Counted from the first letter of the stretch, positions 16,333-24,141 are shown. The stretch: 64,000 nt of DNA from Mammaliicoccus lentus (GCF_002902755.1 NZ_PPRS01000028.1:1-64000); one strand, 5' to 3'. The notes: generated from the sequence alone by a model not told the origin. Numbers and translations: made by a program.

Positions 16333-16770
16333 ATGGGTTTACCACCTATTGATAAACAAATTGGTTTCTTATTATATGTTGCGTCAAAAGAATTAATTAA
16401 AAAGTATACACCGTTATTAAAGAAATATAATTTAACTTATACTGGATATATCGTTCTTGTAGCTATAGATGAAAAAGAAGTGATCAATATCAAGACGTTA
16501 GGTGATAGATTATACCTAGATTCAGGTACTCTAACACCACTTTTAAAAAAATTAGAAGAAAAAGGATTCATTAACAGAGAAAGAGCGGTTAATGATGAAA
16601 GAAATTTACGTGTTTCTTTAACTCAACAAGGTATTGAAACACAAAGTGCCATTTTAGACGAAGTCGTCACTTCATTTAAAAAATTAGACATGGAAAATGA
16701 ACAATACACAGAATTAAGAGACTCATTAGAGTGCTTTATTGATAATACTTTAAGCAAAGATATTCAATAG
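16333..16770 (+). CDS. MarR-family regulator, SarZ-like, lacking the redox cysteine
   Basis: A 145-aa winged-helix repressor. The helix region IKKYTPLLKKYNLTYTGYIVL and the recognition stretch LYLDSGTLTPLLKKLEEKG follow S. aureus SarZ closely. SarZ, MgrA and OhrR sense oxidants through one N-terminal Cys (QLCFLFY in SarZ); here that site reads QIGFLLY. The only Cys is far downstream in SLECFID. It is therefore either a paralogue sensing something else or a Cys-less variant. The start follows AAGGAGGATG. Single gene ending at 16794-16846. Confidence 0.8.
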   Translation: MGLPPIDKQIGFLLYVASKELIKKYTPLLKKYNLTYTGYIVLVAIDEKEVINIKTLGDRLYLDSGTLTPLLKKLEEKGFINRERAVNDERNLRVSLTQQGIETQSAILDEVVTSFKKLDMENEQYTELRDSLECFIDNTLSKDIQ

Positions 16771-16793
16771 AAAATTCACATCCACTAATTATT

Positions 16794-16846
16794 AAAACGC
16801 CCTTCAAAGTATACACTAAAAAAGTGAAAACTTAGAGGGCGTTTTT
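16794..16846. terminator. bidirectional terminator between the SarZ-like gene and the permease operon
   Basis: AAAACGCCCT pairs with AGGGCGTTTT, with inner imperfect pairing (AAGT/ACTT, CAC/GTG). T-runs lie on both strands. Confidence 0.82.
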
Positions 16847-16887
16847 GTATTGAAAGAGAAACATATTAAGTAAAAATTACTATACCT

Positions 16888-17013
16888 TTATTCATTAGAT
16901 TGATCATTGTTATCTTCTTTGTTATCTTTACTATCATTTTTTTCCTCGAATTCTACAGAACAACACTCTTGTTCTTTAGGTTTTATCTTTTTAAACATAT
17001 CTTTAATACTCAA
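16888..17013 (-). CDS. 41-aa Cys-Cys peptide following the ArsP-like permease
   Basis: A very small gene: TTG start at 17013 with a near-perfect AAAGGAGGTGAGATAA ribosome site, and a TAA stop at 16888. The peptide opens SIKDMFKKIKPKEQECCSVE and ends in a D/N/K-rich acidic tail. The adjacent cysteines (residues 17-18) could bind arsenite or another soft metal. It starts 14 bases after the permease stop, so it is the last gene of the arsR-like/permease operon. Small CC proteins beside such permeases are, to my recollection, recurrent. Function inferred from context only. Confidence 0.7.
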   Translation of the reverse strand: MSIKDMFKKIKPKEQECCSVEFEEKNDSKDNKEDNNDQSNE

Positions 17014-17027
17014 TTATCTCACCTCCT

Positions 17028-17915
17028 TTAAATAATAAGGTTAACGATTAAACCTGTTCCTATAGCTACTACTAAGATTGCCATAATAAAAGAAATTACA
17101 AATTTCTTCTGAAATAATTTAGATAGCAAAATGACTTCCGGAATACTAGCTCCTGCACCACCTATTATTAAAGCTACTACTGTGCCTACAGACATGCCTT
17201 TAGAAACTAACGCTTCAGCTATAGGGAGCATCGTTTCTGGTCTTATATACATCGGTATACCGATTACAGAAGCAATAATGACAGAAATAATACTGTCGCC
17301 ACTCGCATATTGAGTAATGAATGCGGCTGGTATAAAACCATAAATGAAAGATCCTATAAACACGCCTATTAATAAATAAGGGAGCATTGGGTATAAAAAA
17401 GCCCATGCATCATTCAATGCTTGCTTAAAACGAGACCCTGTTTTATTAGCAAAAAATCCATCACCTTTTACATTTATACCTTTATAACTATTCGCTAATT
17501 TCATTTTTGAAAATACAAATCCTGTTAAAATACTCAAAATCGCTATTACGATTAAATAAACAATCGCAACTTGCCAACCTAATAACACCCATAACATAAA
17601 TATCATAAGCGGATTCATTAAAGGAGAAGCTATCAAAAAGCTAATCGCTGGTCCAAAAGATACTTTTGAGTTCAATAGTCCCGCAAGTATAGGAATTGTA
17701 GAACAAGAACAAAAAGGTGTAATAGCACCAAATATCATCCCATATATGTAATTAATGGTTTGATTAGGCTTACTTAAGAAATTTTTAATCTTTTCTTCTG
17801 AAACTATTTGTTGAATCAAACTCACAATGAAACTAACTATTATAAATAAAGTCAATAGTTCTAAAAATAACATTACAAATGTTTTCAAAAATTCTATTAT
17901 TTGCTCCACTTTCAC
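17028..17915 (-). CDS. ArsP-like permease (PF03773 family)
   Basis: A 295-aa permease with about eight membrane segments. The hallmark is PFCSCSTIPI near residue 68, the thiol pair used in ArsP to export trivalent organoarsenicals, together with SPLMNPLMIFML. A second conserved block is IGIPMYIRPETMLPIAEALVSKG (key part: MYIRPETMLPI). Situated between an ArsR-type repressor gene and the Cys-Cys peptide, and opposite arsC, so arsenical efflux is the best guess. It has its own palindromic operator at 17932-17979. Confidence 0.78.
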   Translation of the reverse strand: MKVEQIIEFLKTFVMLFLELLTLFIIVSFIVSLIQQIVSEEKIKNFLSKPNQTINYIYGMIFGAITPFCSCSTIPILAGLLNSKVSFGPAISFLIASPLMNPLMIFMLWVLLGWQVAIVYLIVIAILSILTGFVFSKMKLANSYKGINVKGDGFFANKTGSRFKQALNDAWAFLYPMLPYLLIGVFIGSFIYGFIPAAFITQYASGDSIISVIIASVIGIPMYIRPETMLPIAEALVSKGMSVGTVVALIIGGAGASIPEVILLSKLFQKKFVISFIMAILVVAIGTGLIVNLII

Positions 17916-17931
17916 ATCTAACCTCCATTTT

Positions 17932-17979
17932 AATTAATCAATTTTTATTGATATATAAATCAAGAAAAATTGATTAATT
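17932..17979. promoter_or_regulatory. long ArsR-type palindrome before the permease gene
   Basis: AATTAATCAATTTTT (17932-17946) and AAAAATTGATTAATT (17965-17979) are perfect inverted arms. The 18-base centre holds a further TTGAT..ATCAA dyad. The result is overlapping ATCAA-N6-TTGAT sites, typical of ArsR-family operators. It lies between the regulator gene and the permease, which implies internal control. Confidence 0.75.
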
Positions 17980-17997
17980 GTTTTTAAAAGAAGATAC

Positions 17998-18318
17998 TTA
18001 AAGTATCTTACAACAAGTATCTTCATTTAATACTACCTGTATTTGTTTTTCATTAATTTTATAATAATTCCAAGTACCATGCTTTTCAGCAATTAGAATA
18101 TTCGCATTCACTAATTTCTTTAAATGATAAGAAAGTTTAGATTGTTTCAAATTCAATAATTCCTCTAAATCACAAACACATAAAGATTTGGAAGTACTTT
18201 GACTTATAGATTTCAATATTTTAAGTCTAATCTTGTCAGCAAGAGCGTTAAACAAATTTTCATAAAAATCTAATTGTTCTTCGTCATCTAAATTTGAATT
18301 GGTTTTAATAATTTCCAT
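17998..18318 (-). CDS. ArsR-family metalloregulator
   Basis: A 106-aa winged-helix repressor. The metal-sensing motif is LCVCDLEELL near residue 47 (CVC in the recognition helix region, as in ArsR). The DNA-reading helix is KQSKLSYHLKKLVNANI. A second Cys pair ends the protein (EDTCCKIL), reminiscent of the C-terminal Cys in some As/Sb sensors. A GTG three codons upstream overlaps the GGAGGA ribosome site, so ATG at 18318 is chosen. It is divergent from arsC, sharing the operator at 18349-18388. Confidence 0.85.
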   Translation of the reverse strand: MEIIKTNSNLDDEEQLDFYENLFNALADKIRLKILKSISQSTSKSLCVCDLEELLNLKQSKLSYHLKKLVNANILIAEKHGTWNYYKINEKQIQVVLNEDTCCKIL

Positions 18319-18348
18319 AAAACACACTCCTCCCTTATATATATTTAA

Positions 18349-18388
18349 TATAGCTATTACATCAACTTTTTTTGATATAATAACTATA
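18349..18388. promoter_or_regulatory. 40-bp imperfect palindrome between arsR-type gene and arsC
   Basis: ATAGCTATTACATCAA (18350-18365) and TTGATATAATAACTAT (18372-18387) match as inverted arms at 14 of 16 positions. The core is ATCAA-N6-TTGAT, the same half-sites as at 17932-17979. Confidence 0.72.
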
Positions 18389-18521
18389 AATTAGATTTTC
18401 CAACATTGCAAGTCAAACAATTAACATAGACCTATACCTATATAGATGGTACTCTATTAATAGTTTAGGTTATATATTTATACCTAATGTTTACTATATA
18501 CTAAAAATGAGGACAATAATT

Positions 18522-18924
18522 ATGACTAACAAAACAATTTATTTTATATGTACTGGTAACTCTTGTCGTAGCCAAATGGCTGAAGGTTGGGGTAAATCTT
18601 TACTAGGTGAAGGATGGAATGTATATTCTGCTGGTATAGAAACGCACGGTATAAATCCTAAGGCAATTCAAGCTATGAAAGAAGTAGACATTGATATTTC
18701 AGAACAAACGTCTGATTTAATTGATAATAATATCCTGAAACAATCTGATTTAGTAGTAACATTATGTAGTGATGCAGATAATAACTGCCCTACTATACCA
18801 GCCAGTGTCAAAAAAAGAACATTGGGGATTTGATGATCCAGCAGGTAAAGATTGGTCAGAATTTCAACGCGTCAGAGATGAAATTGGCGACAGAATAAAA
18901 CAATTTAAAGAAGTATCGGAATAA
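18522..18924 (+). pseudogene. arsC: arsenate reductase arsC, +1 frameshift in a 7-A run
   Basis: Thioredoxin-coupled arsenate reductase, normally about 131-133 aa. The P-loop CTGNSCRS and the downstream redox pair ([11 protein letters not shown]) are intact, so all three catalytic cysteines are encoded. At 18810-18816 there are seven A where six are needed: the read frame goes to KKRTLGI-stop at 18833, while the +1 frame continues [18 protein letters not shown] to the stop at 18924. The truncated product would lack the conserved C-terminal WGFDDP region. A GAGGA site supports ATG 18522. Sequencing error and phase slippage remain possible. Confidence 0.85.
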
Positions 18925-18941
18925 TAATCTTGTTTATAACT

Positions 18942-18970
18942 AAAGGCTGAGACATATGTCTCAGCCTTTT
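18942..18970 (+). terminator. terminator of arsC
   Basis: AAAGGCTGAGACAT pairs with ATGTCTCAGCCTTT as a nearly loop-less perfect palindrome and is followed by TTATTTTAT. It also faces cadX. Confidence 0.85.
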
Positions 18971-19319
18971 ATTTTATAATTATTAAATGTTGTAATAACA
19001 ATGATTTTATTTCGTTATCTTTAATAAAATAGTAAGCCATCTTCCCCTTTTTATAAAAATTAAGTACATCATTTTTATATAAACTTCTCAAATGATGAGA
19101 GGTAGATGCAATACTCATATTTAATGTTACCGATAAATCGCATACACACAACTCTTTTTCTTGAATTAAAGCTAATATAATTTTCAATTTGTTTTCATCA
19201 CTTATCTTTAGTAATGTATTAATTAATTTTTGTGATTTATCTTCATTTATAAACTTCATAGCATTTTCAACTTTCTCTTCATGAATACAAATCACATCAC
19301 AAGTAATTGTTTTATCCAT
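18969..19319 (-). CDS. cadX: cadmium-responsive ArsR-family regulator CadX
   Basis: A 116-aa ArsR/CadC-type regulator. It matches staphylococcal CadX closely: TCDVICIHEEKVENAM at the N-terminus, ELCVCDLSVTLNMSIASTSHHLR through the sensing and reading helices (key parts CVCD and STSHHLR), and FYKKGKMAYYFIKD in the wing. Cys7, Cys11 and the CVC pair would form the Cd/Pb site. It follows cadD by 18 bases on the same strand, the usual cadD-cadX order seen on plasmids and mobile elements. Confidence 0.88.
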   Translation of the reverse strand: MDKTITCDVICIHEEKVENAMKFINEDKSQKLINTLLKISDENKLKIILALIQEKELCVCDLSVTLNMSIASTSHHLRSLYKNDVLNFYKKGKMAYYFIKDNEIKSLLLQHLIIIK

Positions 19320-19337
19320 TTAAATCACTATCCTTTA

Positions 19338-19955
19338 TCATAATATAAAGCTTAACAATGTTGAAATAGTTTTATTTTCAATAACAATAAATACTCCCAA
19401 GGCTATATAAATAACAGCCATAATCCAACGACTAAATTTCTCTACAACTTCACCAATTCCAGGTATATTTGCTAAATTCTGAGCTGTGAATACTAAAATA
19501 AAAATTAATGTCACAAATACTAACAAAGTGGTTAACAATTCAATACTATTTAACGTTACAAAATATGGAACAAAAAGCCCGATATTATCAGCACCACAAC
19601 TTGCTACCGTAACTAAAACTACAGTACCAACTAATTTTGATAAACCTTTTTTATTTAATTCTTTCTTGGCTCTTTTTTCTCCCTCACAATCATCATAAAT
19701 AGCTACTTTAATACCTAAATATATAGGAATTAGACCCAGCAAACCTAAAATCCATTTTTCTGGAACATAATTTAATACAAATGCTAAAAATAAACTCACA
19801 ATTATTAATATGAGAGAACCTAAATATTGTCCAATATAAATATCTTTATATTCATTTTTAGTGTTTGCCTTAGCAAAATAAATTAAAAGAATTACTAATA
19901 AATCAACTGCAGTAGCAACATAAAGCACTGTAGCAGTTATTATTGTCTGAAACAT
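19338..19955 (-). CDS. cadD: cadmium resistance transporter CadD
   Basis: A 205-aa CadD-family exporter with about five to six membrane segments. Family stretches include TATVLYVATAVDLLVILLIYF, GQYLGSLILI, LGLIPIYLGIK and TVASCGADNIGLFVPYF (Cys in TM4). It confers low-level Cd resistance in S. aureus. ATG 19955 follows GAGGTGTGTT; an ATG four codons upstream overlaps that ribosome site. Transcription is probably controlled by CadX at the 20-bp palindrome just upstream. Confidence 0.88.
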   Translation of the reverse strand: MFQTIITATVLYVATAVDLLVILLIYFAKANTKNEYKDIYIGQYLGSLILIIVSLFLAFVLNYVPEKWILGLLGLIPIYLGIKVAIYDDCEGEKRAKKELNKKGLSKLVGTVVLVTVASCGADNIGLFVPYFVTLNSIELLTTLLVFVTLIFILVFTAQNLANIPGIGEVVEKFSRWIMAVIYIALGVFIVIENKTISTLLSFIL

Positions 19956-19965
19956 AACACACCTC

Positions 19966-19985
19966 ATTCAAATATATATTTGAAT
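19966..19985. promoter_or_regulatory. CadX/CadC-type operator of cadD
   Basis: ATTCAAATATATATTTGAAT is a perfect 20-bp palindrome ending 10 bases before the cadD ATG. It has the ATTCAAATA half-site familiar from cad operators. Confidence 0.82.
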
Positions 19986-20115
19986 GTATTATAACACTAT
20001 CCATTGTAAAATCATAAACCGCTATACTCTATTCCCTCTTTAACCCCCTTCTTACTCACTCCTTTTATACATATATCCTCTTTACTATTTGGAATCAAGG
20101 CTAATATTATATTTA

Positions 20116-20154
20116 TGTCAACCGGTTGACATTAGATTATTGTAAATATATAAT
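20116..20154 (+). promoter_or_regulatory. consensus promoter with LacI-type operator for the LacY-like gene
   Basis: TTGACA (20126-20131), 17 bases, TATAAT (20149-20154): a full-consensus promoter. The perfect palindrome TGTCAACCGGTTGACA (20116-20131) contains the -35 itself, so a bound repressor would block polymerase. No repressor gene is adjacent. Confidence 0.85.
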
Positions 20155-20163
20155 ACTTTTAAC

Positions 20164-20175
20164 GAAAACGTTTTC
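20164..20175 (+). promoter_or_regulatory. cre-like palindrome downstream of the promoter
   Basis: GAAAACGTTTTC is a perfect 12-bp palindrome near the transcription start. With its flanks it fits a CcpA cre site with one mismatch (CG instead of TG at the left end), or a second LacI-type operator. Confidence 0.6.
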
Positions 20176-20201
20176 AAATAAAGTTAAAGAGGAGAACTGG
20201 T

Positions 20202-21491
20202 ATGAACAAGTATTTTCAAAACTTCCAAAATGTTTCTTATTTACAAAGTTCTATGACAATGTTTTTATATTTTGCATCATGGTCTATTTGGTGGTCTCTA
20301 TTCCAAATTTGGCTTGCATCAGAAGATAATGGTTTAGGATTATCAGGTAGAGAAATCGGTACAATATATTCAGTAAACTCATTTGTAACAATTTTATTTT
20401 TATTTGGTTATGGAATAATACAAGACAAGCTTGTTATTAAAAGAACATTAATTATTTTCTGTGCTTCTATGTCTGTATTAGTTGGTCCATTTTTTACTTT
20501 AGTATATAAAAGTTTGATTCAAAATCATTTCTTTATTGGTGTAATAGTAGGTTCTATCTTCCTTTCTGCTGGATTCCTCTCTGCAACTGGTGTTTACGAA
20601 ACAGTTTCAGAGAAACTAAGCCGTTTATTTAATTTTAAATACGGTCAAGCTAGAGCTTGGGGTTCTGTTGGATATGCGATATCAGCTTTAGTTGCAGGTC
20701 ATTTGTTTGTTATAGATCCTGAGCTTAATTTTTGGTTAGGTTCTTTAATAGCTTTAGTACTATTATTAATTCTTATTTTTTGGAGATCTAAAAGTGAGAA
20801 GGTTAAAATTAGAAATTTACGAGATAATCCTGGGGACGATGCTATACCATCAGCTCGAGACTTCATGAGGACACTTAAAATGAAACATCTGTGGATTGTA
20901 ATGTTGTTCATTATGTTTACAGCTACTTTCTACGGTATTTATGATGGGCAAATGTTCCCAGATTTCTATACAAAACTATTTGATGATCCAAAAACTGGGC
21001 AAACTATGTATGGTAATTTAAATGCTATTCAAGTGTTCTGTGAAGCTTTAATGATGGGGGTTGTTCCTATTATCATGATGAAAATAGGAGTAAAACCTAC
21101 ATTGATGCTTGGCGTTTCAGTCATGTTTCTTAGAATAGGTTTAAGCGCTGCTACCGATAGTACTGTTTTAATGTCTATGATTAAAATGATGCATGCGTTA
21201 GAAGTACCATTATTTATGTTACCGGCATTTAGATATATCACATTACACTTCGATCCAAAGTTATCAGCAACACTATATCTAGTAGGTTTACAAATATCTG
21301 GACAAATCGGTTCAGTAATACTTTCTACACCATTAGGTATGTTAAGAGATGCTGTTGGTTACAATTATACATTTATCATTATTTCTGTCATCGTAATGGT
21401 TGCAGGTATATTCGGGCTGTTTATGCTGAAAAATGATGATGAAATGGTCGATGGAGATGCGTTTATTAGAAATGCTCAAATAACGAATTAA
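20202..21491 (+). CDS. LacY/CscB-type oligosaccharide:H+ symporter
   Basis: A 429-aa MFS protein of the LacY family, twelve membrane segments. The residues essential in LacY are recognisable: Glu126-equivalent in GVYETVSEKLSR, Arg144 in GQARAWGSVGYA, Glu269 in FCEALMMG, Arg302 in FLRIGLSAA, and His322/Glu325 in HALEVPLFM. It should therefore import a disaccharide such as sucrose, lactose or melibiose with a proton. The start follows AGAGGAG. It is monocistronic, with no hydrolase beside it, under the tightly overlapped operator at 20116. Confidence 0.85.
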   Translation: MNKYFQNFQNVSYLQSSMTMFLYFASWSIWWSLFQIWLASEDNGLGLSGREIGTIYSVNSFVTILFLFGYGIIQDKLVIKRTLIIFCASMSVLVGPFFTLVYKSLIQNHFFIGVIVGSIFLSAGFLSATGVYETVSEKLSRLFNFKYGQARAWGSVGYAISALVAGHLFVIDPELNFWLGSLIALVLLLILIFWRSKSEKVKIRNLRDNPGDDAIPSARDFMRTLKMKHLWIVMLFIMFTATFYGIYDGQMFPDFYTKLFDDPKTGQTMYGNLNAIQVFCEALMMGVVPIIMMKIGVKPTLMLGVSVMFLRIGLSAATDSTVLMSMIKMMHALEVPLFMLPAFRYITLHFDPKLSATLYLVGLQISGQIGSVILSTPLGMLRDAVGYNYTFIIISVIVMVAGIFGLFMLKNDDEMVDGDAFIRNAQITN

Positions 21492-21531
21492 TATAGTTCT
21501 TCTTTTCTCTTGGAAACAAAAAAGATAAATA

Positions 21532-21570
21532 AAACGAGTCTGGAACATTTTTAATGTTTCAGACTCGTTT
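21532..21570 (+). terminator. terminator of the LacY-like gene
   Basis: AAACGAGTCTGgAACAT pairs with ATGTTtCAGACTCGTTT. A GTCCCACTCCC (family D) remnant follows at 21610-21620. Confidence 0.88.
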
Positions 21571-21625
21571 GTTATATTGTAAGAACTGTTTTTTTAAAAT
21601 AAGGTTTCTGTCCCACTCCCTAATT

Positions 21626-22186
21626 TTATCTATTATAAGTATGGAAAGGACAAGTTATAATATGATCATCAATTATGCCTATGCTTTGTAGAAAAGAATA
21701 TACGATTTTTGGGCCGACAAACTTAAATCCACGCTTTTTCAAGTCTTTACTAAGTTGAATGGATAGTTCTGATTCTGCAGGTACTTCATTAATATCCTTC
21801 CATTCGTTTATTATAGGTTCATTTTTTACATAAGACCATAAAAAGTTAGATAAACTGCCCCACTCTTCTTGAAGTTTTATCACTAGCACTGCATTGTTTC
21901 GAACGGACTTTAACTTTCCCATATGTTTTATGATATTATATTGTTCTTTAATGTCTTCAATTTCTTTGTCTGTTAGTTCGGAACATTTTTTTATATCGAA
22001 GTTATGAAAGGCTTCTTGATAATCTTTTCGTTTTTGAATGACAGTTTCCTATGACAATCCTGCTTGAGCGCCTTCTAGCGATAGCATTTCAAATATATAT
22101 TGGTCATCTTTACTCACCCTACACCATTCATTTTTGTGATAATCTTTCATTAAGTCGCTTTTAGGCCAAGTGCATTCTTGAATCAT
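21626..22186 (-). pseudogene. tag: DNA-3-methyladenine glycosylase I (tag), nonsense mutation at codon 46
   Basis: The full Tag reading frame of 186 aa runs from ATG 22186. At codon 46 (22051-22049) TAG replaces the TGG of GAQAGLSW-ETVIQKRKDYQEAF. In E. coli Tag that Trp46 stacks on the methylated base. The frame is otherwise intact, with the zinc Cys/His ligands (ECTW, DYHKNEW, DDHIITC) and the LKKRGFKFVGPKIVYSF block. An internal ATG at 21922 could give a 98-aa C-terminal piece without the active site. The cell may rely on the AlkA-type enzyme at 6.0 kb. Confidence 0.88.
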
Positions 22187-22194
22187 TCCATCAC

Positions 22195-22682
22195 CTATTC
22201 TTCTTTTTTCTTCTTATCTAAATCATAGTTATGTATCATAGATAATAAAATTGTTACACCAAATATACCCAATATAATTATTGCTTCCCACATTCCTAGG
22301 TTAAATGGCTTACCGTATGCTATATATATATATCTTTAATAGCTAGATATGAAAATAAGGCTACTGTTTCAAATTTCAGAACATCTATTAAAAACTTAGC
22401 ACTTGAAATCTGCTCGTTACTCGGTGGACCATATAATGTAGAAACATTTATATACCGATCCAATTTAGTCCCACGTGTTATGAAATGTAATACTCCCCAG
22501 ATTATTAGACCTAAAGTTGGTAAAAAGAAAATAAAGGCTTTTATAGCCCAAGCATCCGCTTCGCCTGAGACATTATAATGACTTGGAATTTCACTAGGCA
22601 ACGAAGGATAATTAATCAATATAATTAATAGAGTAGCAATCCATAAACATATACCAGAAATATCTAAAATACGTTTAATCAC
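22195..22682 (-). pseudogene. DUF1648-type membrane protein, frameshift in a TA dinucleotide run
   Basis: A membrane protein whose N-terminal half has the DUF1648 mark SLPSEIPSHYNVSGEADAW between membrane segments. It reads for 120 aa to ...AIKDIYI-stop at 22320. The run (TA)6T at 22321-22333 has one TA unit too many; with 11 instead of 13 bases the frame goes on as IAYGKPFNLGMWEAIIILG and a fourth membrane segment to a lysine-rich end at 22195, about 161 aa. TA-run slippage would allow reversible on/off switching. Function unknown. Confidence 0.78.
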
Positions 22683-22702
22683 GGTTTGTCCTCCTTATTA
22701 AA

Positions 22703-22739
22703 AAAAGCAACAAGTACACTATAAGTGCTTGCTGCTTTT
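22703..22739 (-). terminator. terminator of nupC
   Basis: AAAGCAaCAAG..CACT pairs with AGTG.CTTGcTGCTTT. The A-run at its left end gives the U-tail on the minus strand. Confidence 0.8.
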
Positions 22740-22777
22740 AAAATTAACTTATTAAATAGATTATCGCTTATTTAAGT

Positions 22778-23992
22778 TTACCAAGCAAATAATCCGACGA
22801 ATGCTGCTGTTAATAGTGATACTAATATACCTGATAACAACATCATTGGCACATATTTAGAAACAAAGTTAGATACATCATCTTTAACGATACCTTTTAA
22901 AGTACCAATTATCATTCCAATTGTAGAGAAGTTAGCAAATGATACTAAGAATGTACTGATAACTGCAGCTCTATGTGTAGAATATTCACCTATTTCTTTA
23001 CTGATAGTGCTCATAACTACGAACTCATTCGTTACAATTTTGAGCGCCATTTGTTGTGCTACAACCCAAGCTTCTCCGAACGGCAAGCCTAATAGCAATG
23101 CAAATGGATACATAAAGATACCAAGTATATACTCTAATCTTATTTCTGGTAAATATGGAATAGGATCCATAATGCCTAATAATTTATTTATCAAGTCTGC
23201 TATTGCCACAAATGCAATAACGAATGCGATAATGATTAATACCAATTTACCGGCGTTAATAACTGAATCTCCTAAGAATGAGAAGAATGGTTGTTTTTCT
23301 CCTTCGTCTATTTCAGCTACCACATCCTCTTCTGGATCTAAATCAAATGGATTTAATATTGTTGTAACGATGATTGCATTAATGATGTTTAATGGAATCG
23401 CTGTTAATACAAATTCTCCCGGAATCATTTGTATGTAAGAACCAACAATTGCACCTGAAACGGAACTCATAGACATCATTGCAACTGTTAATACTCTCAC
23501 TTTATTCATAGATGTTAATTGTTTAGATGATACTGCTAAAGCTTCTGTGTTTCCTAAAAACATCATTTCAATTGAGAAGAATGATTCAAATTTAGGTTGT
23601 CTTGTTATTTTTGAAATGACTAAACCTAAGAATGAGATGAATTTAGGTAATATACCTAAGTACATTAAAATATCAAATACTGGTACTACAAGTAGAATTG
23701 GTAATAAAGCAGAAACTGCCATATCCATTTTTCCTGGTCCCGGTGCTACAAAACTGTCGAATGCAAACCCAATACCTGAGAATGCAGACTCTAATAACCA
23801 TGACACGCCATCTGCCGCACTTTTAACAAATTTTGCCCCGAATGAAAATTGAGTGAAGAACCATGCTAATACTAAGTTAATAACAATAAGTATTAAAACC
23901 GATTTCCAATCAATATTCTTCTTATCCCTAGAAAAAAGAAAAGCGACTCCAATGAATATTAACAAACCAATTATATTGATGATTAAAAACAT
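22778..23992 (-). CDS. nupC: NupC-family concentrative nucleoside transporter
   Basis: A 404-aa CNT nucleoside importer, about ten membrane segments. Family marks are LLPILLVVPVFDILMYLGIL (key part PVFDILMYLG), FFSIEMMFLGNTEA, MSSVSGAIVGSYIQM and GLPFGEAWVVAQQMALKIVTNEFV in part. The frame is open 18 codons upstream, but ATG 23992 is preferred because AAAGGTGG precedes it and the protein then begins at the first membrane helix. Monocistronic. Substrate (nucleoside) is inferred from the family. Confidence 0.85.
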   Translation of the reverse strand: MFLIINIIGLLIFIGVAFLFSRDKKNIDWKSVLILIVINLVLAWFFTQFSFGAKFVKSAADGVSWLLESAFSGIGFAFDSFVAPGPGKMDMAVSALLPILLVVPVFDILMYLGILPKFISFLGLVISKITRQPKFESFFSIEMMFLGNTEALAVSSKQLTSMNKVRVLTVAMMSMSSVSGAIVGSYIQMIPGEFVLTAIPLNIINAIIVTTILNPFDLDPEEDVVAEIDEGEKQPFFSFLGDSVINAGKLVLIIIAFVIAFVAIADLINKLLGIMDPIPYLPEIRLEYILGIFMYPFALLLGLPFGEAWVVAQQMALKIVTNEFVVMSTISKEIGEYSTHRAAVISTFLVSFANFSTIGMIIGTLKGIVKDDVSNFVSKYVPMMLLSGILVSLLTAAFVGLFAW

Positions 23993-24113
23993 CGTTATTT
24001 GTCCACCTTTATGATTAATTAAAAACAACATCATTATACCATGCATAACCTATGTATGTTACTAGATTTAAGAAAGAATTTTACAAATTTTTAATAAATT
24101 ATGACATATAAAA

Positions 24114-24141
24114 AGCAATTGAGCACAGTGGCTCAATTGCT
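24114..24141 (-). terminator. terminator of the 72-aa membrane protein gene
   Basis: AGCAATTGAGC pairs with GCTCAATTGCT around a 6-base loop. TTTTTAT follows on the minus strand. Confidence 0.87.

Noticed and set aside
18507-18521. Earlier ATG for arsC
   Set aside because: That ATG overlaps the GAGGA ribosome site; ATG 18522 matches the family start.
16888-19985. SCC-type or plasmid-derived resistance island holding the ars and cad genes
   Set aside because: The cadDX pair is often mobile, but no recombinase, insertion sequence or att-like direct repeat was seen at its borders.
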